Of a stretch of DNA of 64,000 bases, positions 37,101 through 46,891 are shown piece after piece. A program made the position numbers and the translations under genes. Position 1 is the first letter of the stretch. Each line of letters starts with the position of its first letter. The DNA is from Pseudosulfitobacter pseudonitzschiae (GTDB lineage Bacteria > Pseudomonadota > Alphaproteobacteria > Rhodobacterales > Rhodobacteraceae). The notes below the pieces were generated by a model, which was given only the letters and a program-made list of their open reading frames with translations, was not told the DNA's origin and did not search any database. The stretch is from positions 496,001 to 560,000 of the forward strand of contig NZ_FQVP01000001.1 of assembly GCF_900129395.1 (NCBI RefSeq), written 5' to 3'.

Positions 37101-39590
37101 GTGTTCCGATTCATCCTGTCGTTTTTCGGCGGTATCTTTACGGCCCTGACCATGGGCCTGTTGGCCGTTGCGCTGAGCATTGGCGCGATTTTCTATATCT
37201 ATGGCCGCGATCTGCCCAGCCATGAAAGCCTTGCGCAATATACCCCGCCCACCATCAGCCGCATTTACAGCGGCCAGGGCCAGATCATCGACGAATTTGC
37301 CCGTGAACGGCGGCTGTTTGCCCCTGCGGACACCATTCCCGATCTGGTGAAACAGGCGTTCATCAGCGCCGAGGACAAGAATTTCTACACCCACGACGGC
37401 TATGACCTGCGCGGGATCGCAGCTGCGGCCATCGAAGCGGTGCGCACGCGTGGACGCGACCTACGCGGGGCCTCGACCATCACCCAGCAGGTGATGAAGA
37501 ACTTCCTTTTGTCCGGCGACCGCCAGATCGAACGCAAGATCAAGGAAATCATCCTGGCAAGCCGGATCGAAGAGACGCTGTCCAAGGAGAAAATCCTTGA
37601 GCTCTACCTGAACGAAATTTTCCTTGGCCAGAATAGCTATGGCGTGGCGGCGGCCAGCCAGACCTATTTCAACAAGACGCTGGGCGAACTGGCCCCGCAC
37701 GAAGCGGCGTTCCTGGCGTCCTTGCCCAAGGCACCTTCGGATTATCACCCCGTGCGCCGCAAGGATCGTCTGCTGGCACGGCGGAACTATGTGCTGAAAG
37801 AGATGCACGACAACGGCTATCTGACCACCGAAGTCTACGAATCCGAACGCGCACAGCCGCTGCGGTCGGTGCAAAACGGCGACTTTGAAAGCTTCAAGGA
37901 CGAGCTGCCGCCGCGCGATTATTTCACCGATGAAATCCGCCGCCAACTGTCCGAGAACTTTGGCGAGGGCGAATTTTTCAGCGGCGGCCTGACCGTGCGT
38001 GCGACCATCGATCAGGAAATGCAGCCCATCGCCGCCAATGCGTTGCAGCAGGAGCTGGAAAACTACGACCGTTCCCTTTCCAGATGGCGCGGCACCGGCA
38101 AGAAGATCGAGCCCGAGGTCGCCACCGGTGACGCCTGGGAAGCCGCGTTGAAAGCCGTTCCTGTGGCCCGTGACATCGACCTGAACGGCCAGTGGTATCC
38201 GGCTGTTGTGCGCGAGATCGGTGACCAGCGCATCGTTCTGGGCATCGAAGGGCAGGGCATCGGCGAAGTGGCGCGCGATGACATCAAGTGGATCAAGGGC
38301 GACTTTGCCGCCAACTTCAAGGTGGGTGACGTGGTCCACGTGCGCCAGCGCGACGGTGCATGGTCGCTGCGGCAGGTGCCGGCAGTGCAGGGCGGCTTTG
38401 TCGCCATGGACGTAAACACCGGCCGCGTGATCGCCATGCAGGGCGGTTTCAGCTACCAGAACTCGGTCTTCAACCGCGCCACACAGGCGAAACGCCAGCC
38501 CGGTTCGTCGTTCAAACCCTTTGTCTACGCGGCTGCGCTGGACAGCGGTTATACACCCGCCACGATCATCGTCGACGCACCCATCGAGATCAACACGCCC
38601 CAGGGCTTGTGGCGGCCCAAGAACGCATCGAACCAGTATTACGGTCCCACACCGATGCGCACCGGCATTGAACGGTCGCGGAACCTGATGACCATCCGTC
38701 TGGCGCAAGAGGTCGGAATGGACACGGTGGCCGATTACGCCGAACGTTTCGGGGTCTATGAAAAGGGCCAGATGGGCAAGTTCCTGGCCAACTCTCTGGG
38801 GTCGCAGGAAACCACGCTGTACCAGATGGTTTCGGCCTATGCGATGTTCGCCAACGGCGGCGAACGGGTCAAACCGACCCTGGTGGACCGTGTGCAGGAC
38901 CGCTATGGCAAGACGGTGTACCGTCACGACGAACGCCAGTGCGCCGATTGCCAATTGGCCAGCCTTGACCCCGGCTATGGGCCGCGGATCACCTCCAACC
39001 GCGAACGGATCATGGACCCGATCACCGCCTACCAGCTGACGTCGATGATGCGCGGCGTGGTCGAACGCGGCACTGCTGCACGGACCGTGAACCTGCCGGT
39101 GCCCACCGCGGGCAAGACCGGGACCACCAACGACAGCAAGGACGTGTGGTTCGTGGGCTTTACCAGCAATATCGTCGCGGGGTGCTACATCGGCTATGAC
39201 ACGCCCCGTAACATGGGGCGCGGGGCCTCGGGCGGTGGCATGTGCGGTCCGGTGTTCCAGCGGTTCATGCTTGAAGCCACGAAGAAATACGGGGGTGGCG
39301 AATTCGAAGTGCCCCCCGGCGGCCGCTTCATCAAGATCGACCGCTTTACCGGCGCACGTCTGAGCGATGACGCTTCGGGCGACACCGTGGTGGCCGAGTA
39401 TTTCCGCGATGGCGAAGAGCCGTTGTTCGGCATCATGTTCGATGGTGGCTTTGCCATGGGGGCCGACCTGCCTCTGGTCGAGGAAGTGGGCCGCGCCACG
39501 GGCCGTACGGTCACAACCTCGACCGGTGCCAAGGCGACCGTGGGGCCAAAGGCCAACTTCGGCACGCTCAGCTCGGGCGGCTTGTATTAG
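37101..39590 (+). CDS. mrcA: Penicillin-binding protein 1A (bifunctional)
   Basis: An 829-residue class A PBP. The start GTG at 37101 has AAAGGA seven bases upstream; a start 15 codons earlier is unlikely. The order is a single N-terminal membrane helix, the GT51 glycosyltransferase domain (FISAEDKNFYTHDGYDLRGI, GASTITQQVMKNFLL), an OB-like insert, and the transpeptidase domain with PGSSFKPFVY (acylated Ser), an SRN-type motif and AGKTGTTND. It polymerises and cross-links peptidoglycan at the inner membrane. Confidence 0.96.
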   Translation: MFRFILSFFGGIFTALTMGLLAVALSIGAIFYIYGRDLPSHESLAQYTPPTISRIYSGQGQIIDEFARERRLFAPADTIPDLVKQAFISAEDKNFYTHDGYDLRGIAAAAIEAVRTRGRDLRGASTITQQVMKNFLLSGDRQIERKIKEIILASRIEETLSKEKILELYLNEIFLGQNSYGVAAASQTYFNKTLGELAPHEAAFLASLPKAPSDYHPVRRKDRLLARRNYVLKEMHDNGYLTTEVYESERAQPLRSVQNGDFESFKDELPPRDYFTDEIRRQLSENFGEGEFFSGGLTVRATIDQEMQPIAANALQQELENYDRSLSRWRGTGKKIEPEVATGDAWEAALKAVPVARDIDLNGQWYPAVVREIGDQRIVLGIEGQGIGEVARDDIKWIKGDFAANFKVGDVVHVRQRDGAWSLRQVPAVQGGFVAMDVNTGRVIAMQGGFSYQNSVFNRATQAKRQPGSSFKPFVYAAALDSGYTPATIIVDAPIEINTPQGLWRPKNASNQYYGPTPMRTGIERSRNLMTIRLAQEVGMDTVADYAERFGVYEKGQMGKFLANSLGSQETTLYQMVSAYAMFANGGERVKPTLVDRVQDRYGKTVYRHDERQCADCQLASLDPGYGPRITSNRERIMDPITAYQLTSMMRGVVERGTAARTVNLPVPTAGKTGTTNDSKDVWFVGFTSNIVAGCYIGYDTPRNMGRGASGGGMCGPVFQRFMLEATKKYGGGEFEVPPGGRFIKIDRFTGARLSDDASGDTVVAEYFRDGEEPLFGIMFDGGFAMGADLPLVEEVGRATGRTVTTSTGAKATVGPKANFGTLSSGGLY

Positions 39591-39618
39591 GCCCGAAAAC
39601 TTGGACCCTGACAGGCGC

Positions 39619-39636
39619 AGCCGTCACCCGACGGCT
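39619..39636. other. Hairpin after the PBP1A gene
   Basis: AGCCGTC (39619-39625) pairs with GACGGCT (39630-39636) around ACCC. There is no T tract, so it is only a possible terminator. Confidence 0.35.
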
Positions 39637-39697
39637 TGCCGCCTGACGGGCGCTGGTTTACACCCGCATTTCAACACCATCCCGAAGGACACGAGCC

Positions 39698-40822
39698 ATG
39701 CGCGCCGAGGCCCAAAACACCGTTGCCGAGATCGAAAAATCGCTGGAGCTGCTGGGGCAGCGTCTGGGCGTGGAAACCGCGCAGCACCGGCTGGAAGAAT
39801 TCAACGCCCGTGTCGAGGACCCGAACCTGTGGGATGACCCCGAAGCCGCGCAAAAGCTGATGCGCGACCGTCAGTCGCTGGTCGACGCCATCGACACCTA
39901 TGAGGGCATCAAACAGGACCTGGCCGACAACGTCGAACTGATCGAACTGGGCGAGATGGAAGACGACGAAGAGGTCGTCAGCGACGCCGAGGCCGCGTTG
40001 AAGGCATTGGCAGTCAAAGCCGCGCAAAAAGAGCTTGAGGCGCTGCTGGACGGCGAGGCAGACAGCAATGACACATTCCTCGAGATCAACTCGGGCGCCG
40101 GTGGCACGGAAAGCTGTGACTGGGCGTCGATGCTGGCGCGCATGTATGTCCGCTGGGCCGAGAAAAAAGGCTACAAGGTCGAGCTGAACGCCGAAAGTGC
40201 GGGTGAAGAGGCAGGTATCAAATCCGCCACCTACAAGATCACCGGCCACAATGCCTATGGCTGGCTGAAATCCGAAAGCGGCGTGCACCGGCTGGTCCGT
40301 ATCTCGCCGTTCGACTCGGCGGCCAAGCGGCACACGTCCTTCACCTCGGTCAAAGTCTATCCGGTCGTGGACGACAACATCGAAATCGAGGTGAACCCCG
40401 CCGACATCCGTATCGACACCTACCGGTCCTCCGGTGCCGGGGGCCAGCACGTGAACACCACGGATTCGGCTGTGCGGATCACCCACCACCCAACGGGCAT
40501 CGTCGTGACCTCCTCGGAAAAATCCCAGCACCAGAACCGCGACATTGCCATGAAGGCGCTGAAATCGCGGCTCTACCAGATGGAGCTGGACAAGCGGTCC
40601 GCACTGGTCAACGAGGCCCACGAAAGTGCGGGCGACGCGGGCTGGGGCAACCAGATCCGGTCCTATGTGCTGCAACCCTACCAGATGGTCAAAGACCTGC
40701 GCACCAACTACGAAACCTCGGACACCAAGGGCGTGCTGGATGGCGATCTGGACGGGCTGATGGGGGCGACGCTGGCGCTGAACGTCAGCGGCAAAAGCCG
40801 GTCAGAGGCGCAGGGCGACTAG
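39698..40822 (+). CDS. prfB: Peptide chain release factor 2
   Basis: A 374-residue protein that reads UGA and UAA stops. The anticodon-like motif SPF is in [16 protein letters not shown] and the catalytic GGQ in [17 protein letters not shown]. The gene is a single uninterrupted frame: the programmed frameshift known from E. coli prfB is absent, as is usual in alphaproteobacteria. AAGGAC lies just upstream of the ATG. Confidence 0.97.
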   Translation: MRAEAQNTVAEIEKSLELLGQRLGVETAQHRLEEFNARVEDPNLWDDPEAAQKLMRDRQSLVDAIDTYEGIKQDLADNVELIELGEMEDDEEVVSDAEAALKALAVKAAQKELEALLDGEADSNDTFLEINSGAGGTESCDWASMLARMYVRWAEKKGYKVELNAESAGEEAGIKSATYKITGHNAYGWLKSESGVHRLVRISPFDSAAKRHTSFTSVKVYPVVDDNIEIEVNPADIRIDTYRSSGAGGQHVNTTDSAVRITHHPTGIVVTSSEKSQHQNRDIAMKALKSRLYQMELDKRSALVNEAHESAGDAGWGNQIRSYVLQPYQMVKDLRTNYETSDTKGVLDGDLDGLMGATLALNVSGKSRSEAQGD

Positions 40823-40976
40823 CTGCTGGTGCGAGGGGGGAGTTTCCCGCCATAGGTGAAATTTCCCTGATTACAGCCAAATAACGGAATTTTTTCTTCC
40901 GTGAATCGGGTTTTGTTTCCTAACTTGTGTGCATTCTCAAAGGCTTTTGGCCAACGCTGCATTCAAAGGAAACTGC

Positions 40977-43334
40977 ATGACCGATATCGTATTCACCCGC
41001 ACTCTCGATGGTTTTACCGACATCAATCAGCCGCAGGGCGGGACTATGTTCTGGTCGAATGGCATAGCGACGTCGGCAATATTCGAAGATGGCACCGCGT
41101 CGGACAGCTTTACCGCTGATTTCACCATGACGGGCTCGAACTGGACCATCGATTCCATGTTCGTGCTGTCCGCAGGCGAAAGCACCACCATTCTGACGGA
41201 CGGCGATTCCGGCACGGGGCGTGTGATCAATTATCTGAACGCGGGCAACAATACGCAGATCGACCTGATCAACAGCGAGATTACCCATATCACCGCCTAT
41301 GGTGGCGGCACCCATGACATCAATCTGGGCAGCGCATTCACCCGGTCCATCGTCATTGACGGCGCGTCCATGGACATCACCGTAAACAGCGGTGGCGTGG
41401 GGCACATGGACCTGACCGGCGGCGCGTCGAACCTGACCATCAACGGCTCTGCCGACTACATCGCAACAGCCGAGTTTGCCGATGTCGTGAATGTCAGCGG
41501 CGAGGCCGGAATCGTCAGCCTCGGCGACGGCGACAACACCGTCGGTGTTCAGGGGTTCGTTGCCACGCTGGCCACCGGCGCGGACGATGATGTGGTCACC
41601 GTGTCGGATTTCGGACGCATCGAGCTTTGGTATGCGACAGGTGGCAATGACACGCTGAACCTGACCGAATCCGGCCGTGTGGGCGCCCTGCGTGCTTCAA
41701 ACGGTGGCTCAGTGGACATCAACGCCGCGAACAGCGCGCGGGTGGAATACGCGGAATTCAATGGTGTTTCGGCAGATGTGACCGTGACGGACGATGCACG
41801 GGTCGAGACGCTGTTGGTGTCCGAGGGCAACGTCGTCGCCAATGTCAGCGACAATGGCCGCATCGACCTGCTGCGCGTGGATGTCGCCGACGGGGACATC
41901 ACCGTGACCGGCAATGGCCGCGTGCGCGAAATGCAACTGTGGGAGGGCACCCATACGGTCACCACAGGGGATCGGTCGATGACCCTGATCGACCTCTATG
42001 AAAGCTCGTCGAATATCACCATCGGCACCGGCAGCGTGTCGATGATCCGCGCCTATGCGGAAACCACGCAAACCCACACGATCAATGCCACCGGCTGGAT
42101 TGGGTCGATCCTGGTCGGCGAATACCAGACGGCGAATATCACGCTGGGCAGCGGCGGGGCCGGTTCGATCTCGCTTGACGATGGCGCGGATACGATCACC
42201 ACCGGATCGGGCTACCTTGAATACCTGCGCTCGCGTGGCGGCAACGATACTGTGACCATCGGGGCAGGCGGCGCGGATGCGATCACCACGGGGCAGGGCA
42301 ACGACACCGTGACGGCCACCGGCAACATCACATCGCTGGACACCGGCGAGGGTGACGATGATGTCACCGTTTCGGGCTATGCGGTCAGCATCCGGACCCG
42401 CGAGGGCGCGGACAGCGTGGCGACTGGCGGGAATTACGCCGAACAGATCCATACAGGCACCGACAACGACAGCGTGACCGTGGGCACCGGCGGCGTCGGT
42501 CGCGTGTATCTGGGCGATGGCAATGACACGATCACCACGGGGTCGGGCTGGGCCGAACTGATCAGCGCAGGCGCGGGCGACGATGAAATCAACATCGGCA
42601 CCGGCGGCGGCGGCCTTGTGCGCGCGGGCGCAGGCAACGACCTGATCAAGCTGAGCGAGTCGAACCCCGACTACGGCATCGTGGTGCACGGTGGCGACGG
42701 TGTCGATACGCTGGACTTTTTCAACTTTACCGCAGGCATCACCTTTTCACTGGATGAATCCGGGCGCTGGCAGAACATCGGTGCGGCGGACCCGCTGGAC
42801 GAAAACATCGCGGGCGTCTTTGGCTATGTCTCGGAAACCGGGGTCGAAAATATCGTGGGCAGCCAGTACGACGACAAGCTGACCGGCGACAAGGGCGACA
42901 ACCTGATCGAAGGCCAGAAAGGCCGCGACTTCCTGTTTGGCGGTTCGGGGGCCGACACGCTGGACGGCGGCAAGGGCAAGGACCGCATCTATGGCGGCGG
43001 CGGCGAGGATATGCTGTACGGCGGCCTTGGCTTTGACCTGCTGGAGGGCGGCAAGGGCAACGACACCCTGAACGGCGGCGAGGACAACGACGTGCTGCGC
43101 GGTGCCCAGGGGGCGGATGTGTTCGAATTCGAACTGAATTCCGGCATCGACCGCATCAAGGATTTCGAAGACGGCAGCGATCTGATCCGGCTGGTGTCTG
43201 CGGGCGGCTTTGGCGGCCTGTCGATCTATGATCAGGGCAGCGATCTGCGCATCGACCATGACGGCGGCAGCATCATTCTGGACGATCTGGCGGGTCTGGT
43301 GCTGACGTCCGCGGACTTTGAATTTATCGCCTGA
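40977..43334 (+). CDS. Large repeat-rich RTX-type secreted protein
   Basis: A 785-residue protein from the ATG at 40977 (AAGGAA upstream). It has no N-terminal signal. After about 80 residues there are about 25 imperfect repeats of 18-21 residues (83-560), of the form R-V-x-x-L-x-x-x-x-G-N-D-T-V-T-V-x-x-x-G, suggesting a long beta-helix. A linker follows, then classical GGxGxDxLx calcium nonapeptides (about 635-735: GGSGADTLDGG, GGEDMLYGG, GGKGNDTLNGG) and a serralysin-like C-terminal region ending LTSADFEFIA, a type I secretion signal. No catalytic domain and no type I exporter are visible here. It may be a surface or adhesion protein; function is not known. Confidence 0.85.
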   Translation: MTDIVFTRTLDGFTDINQPQGGTMFWSNGIATSAIFEDGTASDSFTADFTMTGSNWTIDSMFVLSAGESTTILTDGDSGTGRVINYLNAGNNTQIDLINSEITHITAYGGGTHDINLGSAFTRSIVIDGASMDITVNSGGVGHMDLTGGASNLTINGSADYIATAEFADVVNVSGEAGIVSLGDGDNTVGVQGFVATLATGADDDVVTVSDFGRIELWYATGGNDTLNLTESGRVGALRASNGGSVDINAANSARVEYAEFNGVSADVTVTDDARVETLLVSEGNVVANVSDNGRIDLLRVDVADGDITVTGNGRVREMQLWEGTHTVTTGDRSMTLIDLYESSSNITIGTGSVSMIRAYAETTQTHTINATGWIGSILVGEYQTANITLGSGGAGSISLDDGADTITTGSGYLEYLRSRGGNDTVTIGAGGADAITTGQGNDTVTATGNITSLDTGEGDDDVTVSGYAVSIRTREGADSVATGGNYAEQIHTGTDNDSVTVGTGGVGRVYLGDGNDTITTGSGWAELISAGAGDDEINIGTGGGGLVRAGAGNDLIKLSESNPDYGIVVHGGDGVDTLDFFNFTAGITFSLDESGRWQNIGAADPLDENIAGVFGYVSETGVENIVGSQYDDKLTGDKGDNLIEGQKGRDFLFGGSGADTLDGGKGKDRIYGGGGEDMLYGGLGFDLLEGGKGNDTLNGGEDNDVLRGAQGADVFEFELNSGIDRIKDFEDGSDLIRLVSAGGFGGLSIYDQGSDLRIDHDGGSIILDDLAGLVLTSADFEFIA

Positions 43335-43384
43335 CCCGGCGTATTCCGCTTGAACCTGCGCATGGCTGCGGCAAAGCTGCGGCC

Positions 43385-44797
43385 ATGACAGATGACATTC
43401 TTTTCCAAGGCGCCCTGGCGCAATCGGATGCCCTGGCCAAGGGCACCCTGACCGCAACCGACCTGATGCAGGCCACGCTGGCCCGTATCGACGCTGTGAA
43501 CGGGGCAGTAAATGCCGTGGTGTCGCTGCGCGATGCCGACGACCTGATGGCCGAGGCGCGCGCCGCCGATGCGGCACCGCGCAGCGGTTGGCTGCACGGA
43601 ATGCCCATCGCCATCAAGGATCTGGCCAATGCCGCCGGGCTGCCCACGTCGATGGGCTCGCCCCTGTTCGCGGGACAGGTGGCGGCCAAGGACGATATCA
43701 TGGTCGCACGCCTGCGCGCGGCAGGCGCGATTGTGATCGGCAAGACCAACACGCCCGAGTTCGGCCTTGGCTCGCACACCATCAACCCCGTGCACGGTCC
43801 CACACACAACCCCTATGCGCACGGGCGTTCTGCGGGTGGTTCATCCGGTGGGGCAGCGGCGGCGCTGGCCTGCGGGATGTTGTCGGTGGCCGACGGCTCG
43901 GACATGATGGGATCACTGCGCAATCCGGCAGGGTGGAACAACGTCTATGGCATGCGCCCGACCTGGGGGCTGGTGCCGTCTGAGCCCGAGGGCGACAGCT
44001 TCCTGCACCAACTGGCCACCAACGGCCCGATGGCGCGCAACCCTGCGGACCTTGCCGCCTTGTTGGACACGATAGCCGGACCCGACCCGCGCCAGCCGCA
44101 CGGGCTGTCACAGGCACCCGCGCTGCCACAGATCGCGGGTGGCATGAAAGGTGTGCACATCGGCTGGCTGGGCAACTGGGGTGGCGCGCTGCCGATGGAA
44201 CCGGGCATTCTGGAAATCTCGCAAGCCGCCTTGCAACAGATGGAAGGCTTGGGCGCGCAGGTGACCGATCAGGCGCCGCTGTTCGACGCCGATGCGATGT
44301 GGGACAGCTGGATCACCCTGCGGTCGTGGCAGGTCGGTGCGGGGCTGGCTGCGGTCTACAACAATCCTGCGCAGCGCGATTACCTGAAAGACACCGCCCA
44401 ATGGGAGATCGGCCGCGGTATTGCGCTGTCGGGGATGCAGGTCCATGCGGCCAGCCTGGTGCGCAGCAACTGGTTCAAGGTCGCCGCGAAAGCCTTTGAA
44501 ACTTATGATGTTCTGGCGCTTCCGTCGGCGCAGCTTTGGCCTTTTGAGATCACGTGGGATTACCCGCGCGAAGTCGCAGGCGTGCAGATGGATACCTATC
44601 ACCGCTGGATGCAGGTCGTCGTGCCCGCGTCGTTGTTGGGGCTGCCGGTGGTCAACGTTCCGGTGGGCTTTGGCGGACCGGATGACGCGCCTGCGGGCCT
44701 GCAACTGATCGGCAAACGCGGGTCTGACGCGGCGCTACTGCGGGTGGCGCAGGCGTGGCACGCCGCAACAGATTGGCCGAACGCGCGACGGGTCTGA
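43385..44797 (+). CDS. Amidase-signature family protein
   Basis: A 470-residue protein with the Ser-cisSer-Lys triad regions: the Lys in HGMPIAIKDLANAAGLPTS and the Gly/Ser-rich GRSAGGSSGGAAAALACGM. The family includes GatA, urea amidolyases and aliphatic or aryl amidases; no GatB/GatC is adjacent, so it is not the tRNA amidotransferase. Substrate unknown. It follows the RTX gene by 50 bases. Confidence 0.9.
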   Translation: MTDDILFQGALAQSDALAKGTLTATDLMQATLARIDAVNGAVNAVVSLRDADDLMAEARAADAAPRSGWLHGMPIAIKDLANAAGLPTSMGSPLFAGQVAAKDDIMVARLRAAGAIVIGKTNTPEFGLGSHTINPVHGPTHNPYAHGRSAGGSSGGAAAALACGMLSVADGSDMMGSLRNPAGWNNVYGMRPTWGLVPSEPEGDSFLHQLATNGPMARNPADLAALLDTIAGPDPRQPHGLSQAPALPQIAGGMKGVHIGWLGNWGGALPMEPGILEISQAALQQMEGLGAQVTDQAPLFDADAMWDSWITLRSWQVGAGLAAVYNNPAQRDYLKDTAQWEIGRGIALSGMQVHAASLVRSNWFKVAAKAFETYDVLALPSAQLWPFEITWDYPREVAGVQMDTYHRWMQVVVPASLLGLPVVNVPVGFGGPDDAPAGLQLIGKRGSDAALLRVAQAWHAATDWPNARRV

Positions 44798-44941
44798 CCG
44801 AACCGTGGCGGGGTTTCAGCCCCATCTTATCTGTCCCAAATCTGCGCTAGATGCACGACCTCAAGGGATGAGCCTTGGATTTGTTTTTTGTTTCTGAAAC
44901 AATGGGGTAAACTTCTATCCTCATGCGTAAGGAGAGCGGGC

Positions 44942-45424
44942 TTGACGAAAGCCACCTATGAGAAATGCGCCCCCGACGACGCACGGTTGCCTGCGGTGCT
45001 GGACCTGGTCCGGCGCAGTTTCGCCTATATGGAGGACCGCATTGCGCCGCCGTCGTCGCTGCACCGCCTGACGGTCGATGCCATCGCCCGGCACTGTGAC
45101 ACCGGCGAGGTGTGGGTGCTGGGTGATCCGCCCTTGGCCTGCATGTTCCTGACGGAGAAACCGAACCGGCTGTATCTGGGCAAACTGGCTGTCGACGCCG
45201 GCTTGCGCGGGCAGGGAATAGCACGGCAGTTGGTCGATCTGGCCGCGGCACGGGCCGTGTCAAAGGGGCTGGATACACTGGAACTGGAGGTCAGGATCGA
45301 ACTGATCGAAAACCATCAGGCGTTCGGTCGGATGGGGTTCCAGATCGTGCGTCACGGCACGCACGACGGGTTCGACGCGCCGACCTTTTACGTCATGCAA
45401 AAGACCGTCGCCGAACTAGCCTAA
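44942..45424 (+). CDS. GNAT-family N-acetyltransferase
   Basis: A 160-residue protein. I chose the TTG at 44942 because AAGGAG lies seven bases upstream; the frame from 44888 has no such site. The acetyl-CoA motif is VDAGLRGQGIARQLVDLAAARA (Q/RxxGxG/A). The C-terminal half ends AFGRMGFQIVRHGTHDGF, typical of GNATs. The acceptor is unknown. Its last nine bases overlap the end of the convergent small gene. Confidence 0.88.
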   Translation: MTKATYEKCAPDDARLPAVLDLVRRSFAYMEDRIAPPSSLHRLTVDAIARHCDTGEVWVLGDPPLACMFLTEKPNRLYLGKLAVDAGLRGQGIARQLVDLAAARAVSKGLDTLELEVRIELIENHQAFGRMGFQIVRHGTHDGFDAPTFYVMQKTVAELA

Positions 45425-45634
45425 AGGCTCGCGCCCCTTTGCAGCCAGTCGCGCGCGCAAGTCGCCGACCTGCGGCGCATTCTGTTCCAGCGCAAAGACA
45501 TAGGCCTGTGTCAGGAAGAAGCAGGCGGCGTCGACATCTGCCGCAAGGTCTGCGGCCTGCGCATAAAGCGTTACCAGCGCCAGATGATCCTCCGCCGAAT
45601 GGGCCGCGAGAAGTTGCGCGTTCAGGTCGGTCAT
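45416..45634 (-). CDS. Small helical protein coupled to the Rieske oxygenase
   Basis: A 72-residue protein, MTDLNAQLLAAHSAEDHLAL at its start, all-helical and Ala/Leu-rich with one Cys; no export signal and no family that I recognise. Its ATG overlaps the oxygenase TGA (ATGA), so it is translationally coupled and probably acts with that enzyme. The helical pattern AEDHLALVTLYAQAADLAADVD is TPR-like. Confidence 0.7.
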   Translation of the reverse strand: MTDLNAQLLAAHSAEDHLALVTLYAQAADLAADVDAACFFLTQAYVFALEQNAPQVGDLRARLAAKGREPLG

Positions 45635-46785
45635 TCCGCCGCCATCTGCCCTGCGCGGTGTGCCTGCAACCGCCCCGCGACCCACGCGTGGAACAGATGC
45701 GTCGGCCCATCCATCGCGGGTGAAAACCGCCCGCCATCAAAGCTGGGCGCGTGGCGTCCGCGCTGCATTCCCTCGACCACAAAGATATCTTCCTCGAACA
45801 CCAGCTTCCACTGTTCGGTGTTGCGCAGACGCAAGGCAGGATCGGTGTCTGGCGCTGCATAGTAAATGTGTACGTTTTCCACGGTCTTTTCCGTGCTTTC
45901 CGGCACCAGAATGATTGCAAAGGTATGATCGCGGTGCACGCCCAACAGCACGTTGGGGTAGGCGGTGACATATTCCGCGGCGGTGTTCCACTTGTCGCTC
46001 AGACCGTCGAAATCAGGGAACCTGCCGCCATCTTCGCCGGTCATCTGGCGATAGACCAAGGTGCCCTGACCTGAATAATGCTCCGGCGCTTCGATGTGAT
46101 AGTGATCTTCCAGCCGGGAATAGCTGTTCAGGCCGGGGTGGACCCACGGCAGGTGATAGCTTTCACAATAGTTCTCGACCGCCAGTTTCCAATTGCAGTT
46201 GACCGCCAGTTGAAAGCGGCTGTCGGCGCCGCCGTGGTACAGGGGTTTGTCAAACTCGGCCCAGCGGGCCAGCAACTCGGCGTTGTGCACTTCGAACGGG
46301 GCAGCATCGCCCGACAGGTTGATCCAGATGACGTCCATCCACAGATGGCTGCGCACCTCGATCAGGCCCAGCAGGGCGCGGTCGATGCCAGGGTGTGTGT
46401 TGTGTCCCGGGCCGCCCACATGCGGCGTGCTGACCAGCCGTCCGTCAGTGCTGTAGCACCAGCTGTGATAGGGGCAGCGGATGGCCCCCTCGATCTTGCG
46501 CGGCGCATCAACCAGGATCATGCCACGGTGGCGGCAGATGTTCTGGAACACGCGCACCCGCGCGGTGCGGTCGCGCACCACCAGCAGGGGCATCCCCAGA
46601 AAGGTCAGCGGCACGGCATCTCCCACTTCGGGCACGTCCGCCCCCACTGCCAGACCGGCCCAGCCTGTGGACAATACGGCAACGCGCTCTTCGTCAAAGA
46701 TGGCGGCGTCGATATAGTGGGCATTGGGCAGGCCATTGGCCTGATCCAGCGGGCGGCGCACCGCATCAAGGTTTGTGTGGCTCAT
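45631..46785 (-). CDS. Aromatic ring-hydroxylating oxygenase alpha subunit, Rieske type
   Basis: A 384-residue protein. The [2Fe-2S] Rieske motif is C-x-H in NICRHRGMILVD and C-x2-H in IRCPYHSWCYS. The catalytic domain has the mononuclear-iron region NWKLAVENYCESYHLPWVHPGL. It is of the quaternary-ammonium/aryl type (choline or carnitine monooxygenase-like size), but the substrate is not determined. No ferredoxin-reductase gene is adjacent. An XRE regulator lies just upstream on the same strand, and a small coupled gene downstream. Confidence 0.9.
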   Translation of the reverse strand: MSHTNLDAVRRPLDQANGLPNAHYIDAAIFDEERVAVLSTGWAGLAVGADVPEVGDAVPLTFLGMPLLVVRDRTARVRVFQNICRHRGMILVDAPRKIEGAIRCPYHSWCYSTDGRLVSTPHVGGPGHNTHPGIDRALLGLIEVRSHLWMDVIWINLSGDAAPFEVHNAELLARWAEFDKPLYHGGADSRFQLAVNCNWKLAVENYCESYHLPWVHPGLNSYSRLEDHYHIEAPEHYSGQGTLVYRQMTGEDGGRFPDFDGLSDKWNTAAEYVTAYPNVLLGVHRDHTFAIILVPESTEKTVENVHIYYAAPDTDPALRLRNTEQWKLVFEEDIFVVEGMQRGRHAPSFDGGRFSPAMDGPTHLFHAWVAGRLQAHRAGQMAAE

Positions 46786-46891
46786 CGGGCTGCATCCCCC
46801 TGTCTTTGATGCTTCAGCCCTAGTCCAAACGAACGCGCCGCGTATGCGCGTCAGCGACAGGGGTTTTCTGCGGGCGACATCCCCGGCGCGC

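Noticed and set aside
39698-39800. Programmed frameshift in prfB
   Set aside because: The frame is continuous from the ATG with no internal stop; no frameshift site is needed or seen.
40884-40902. ACGGAA/TTCCGT inverted repeat before the RTX gene as a terminator
   Set aside because: Only 6 bp with the T run inside the loop, so it is neither a good terminator nor a clear operator.
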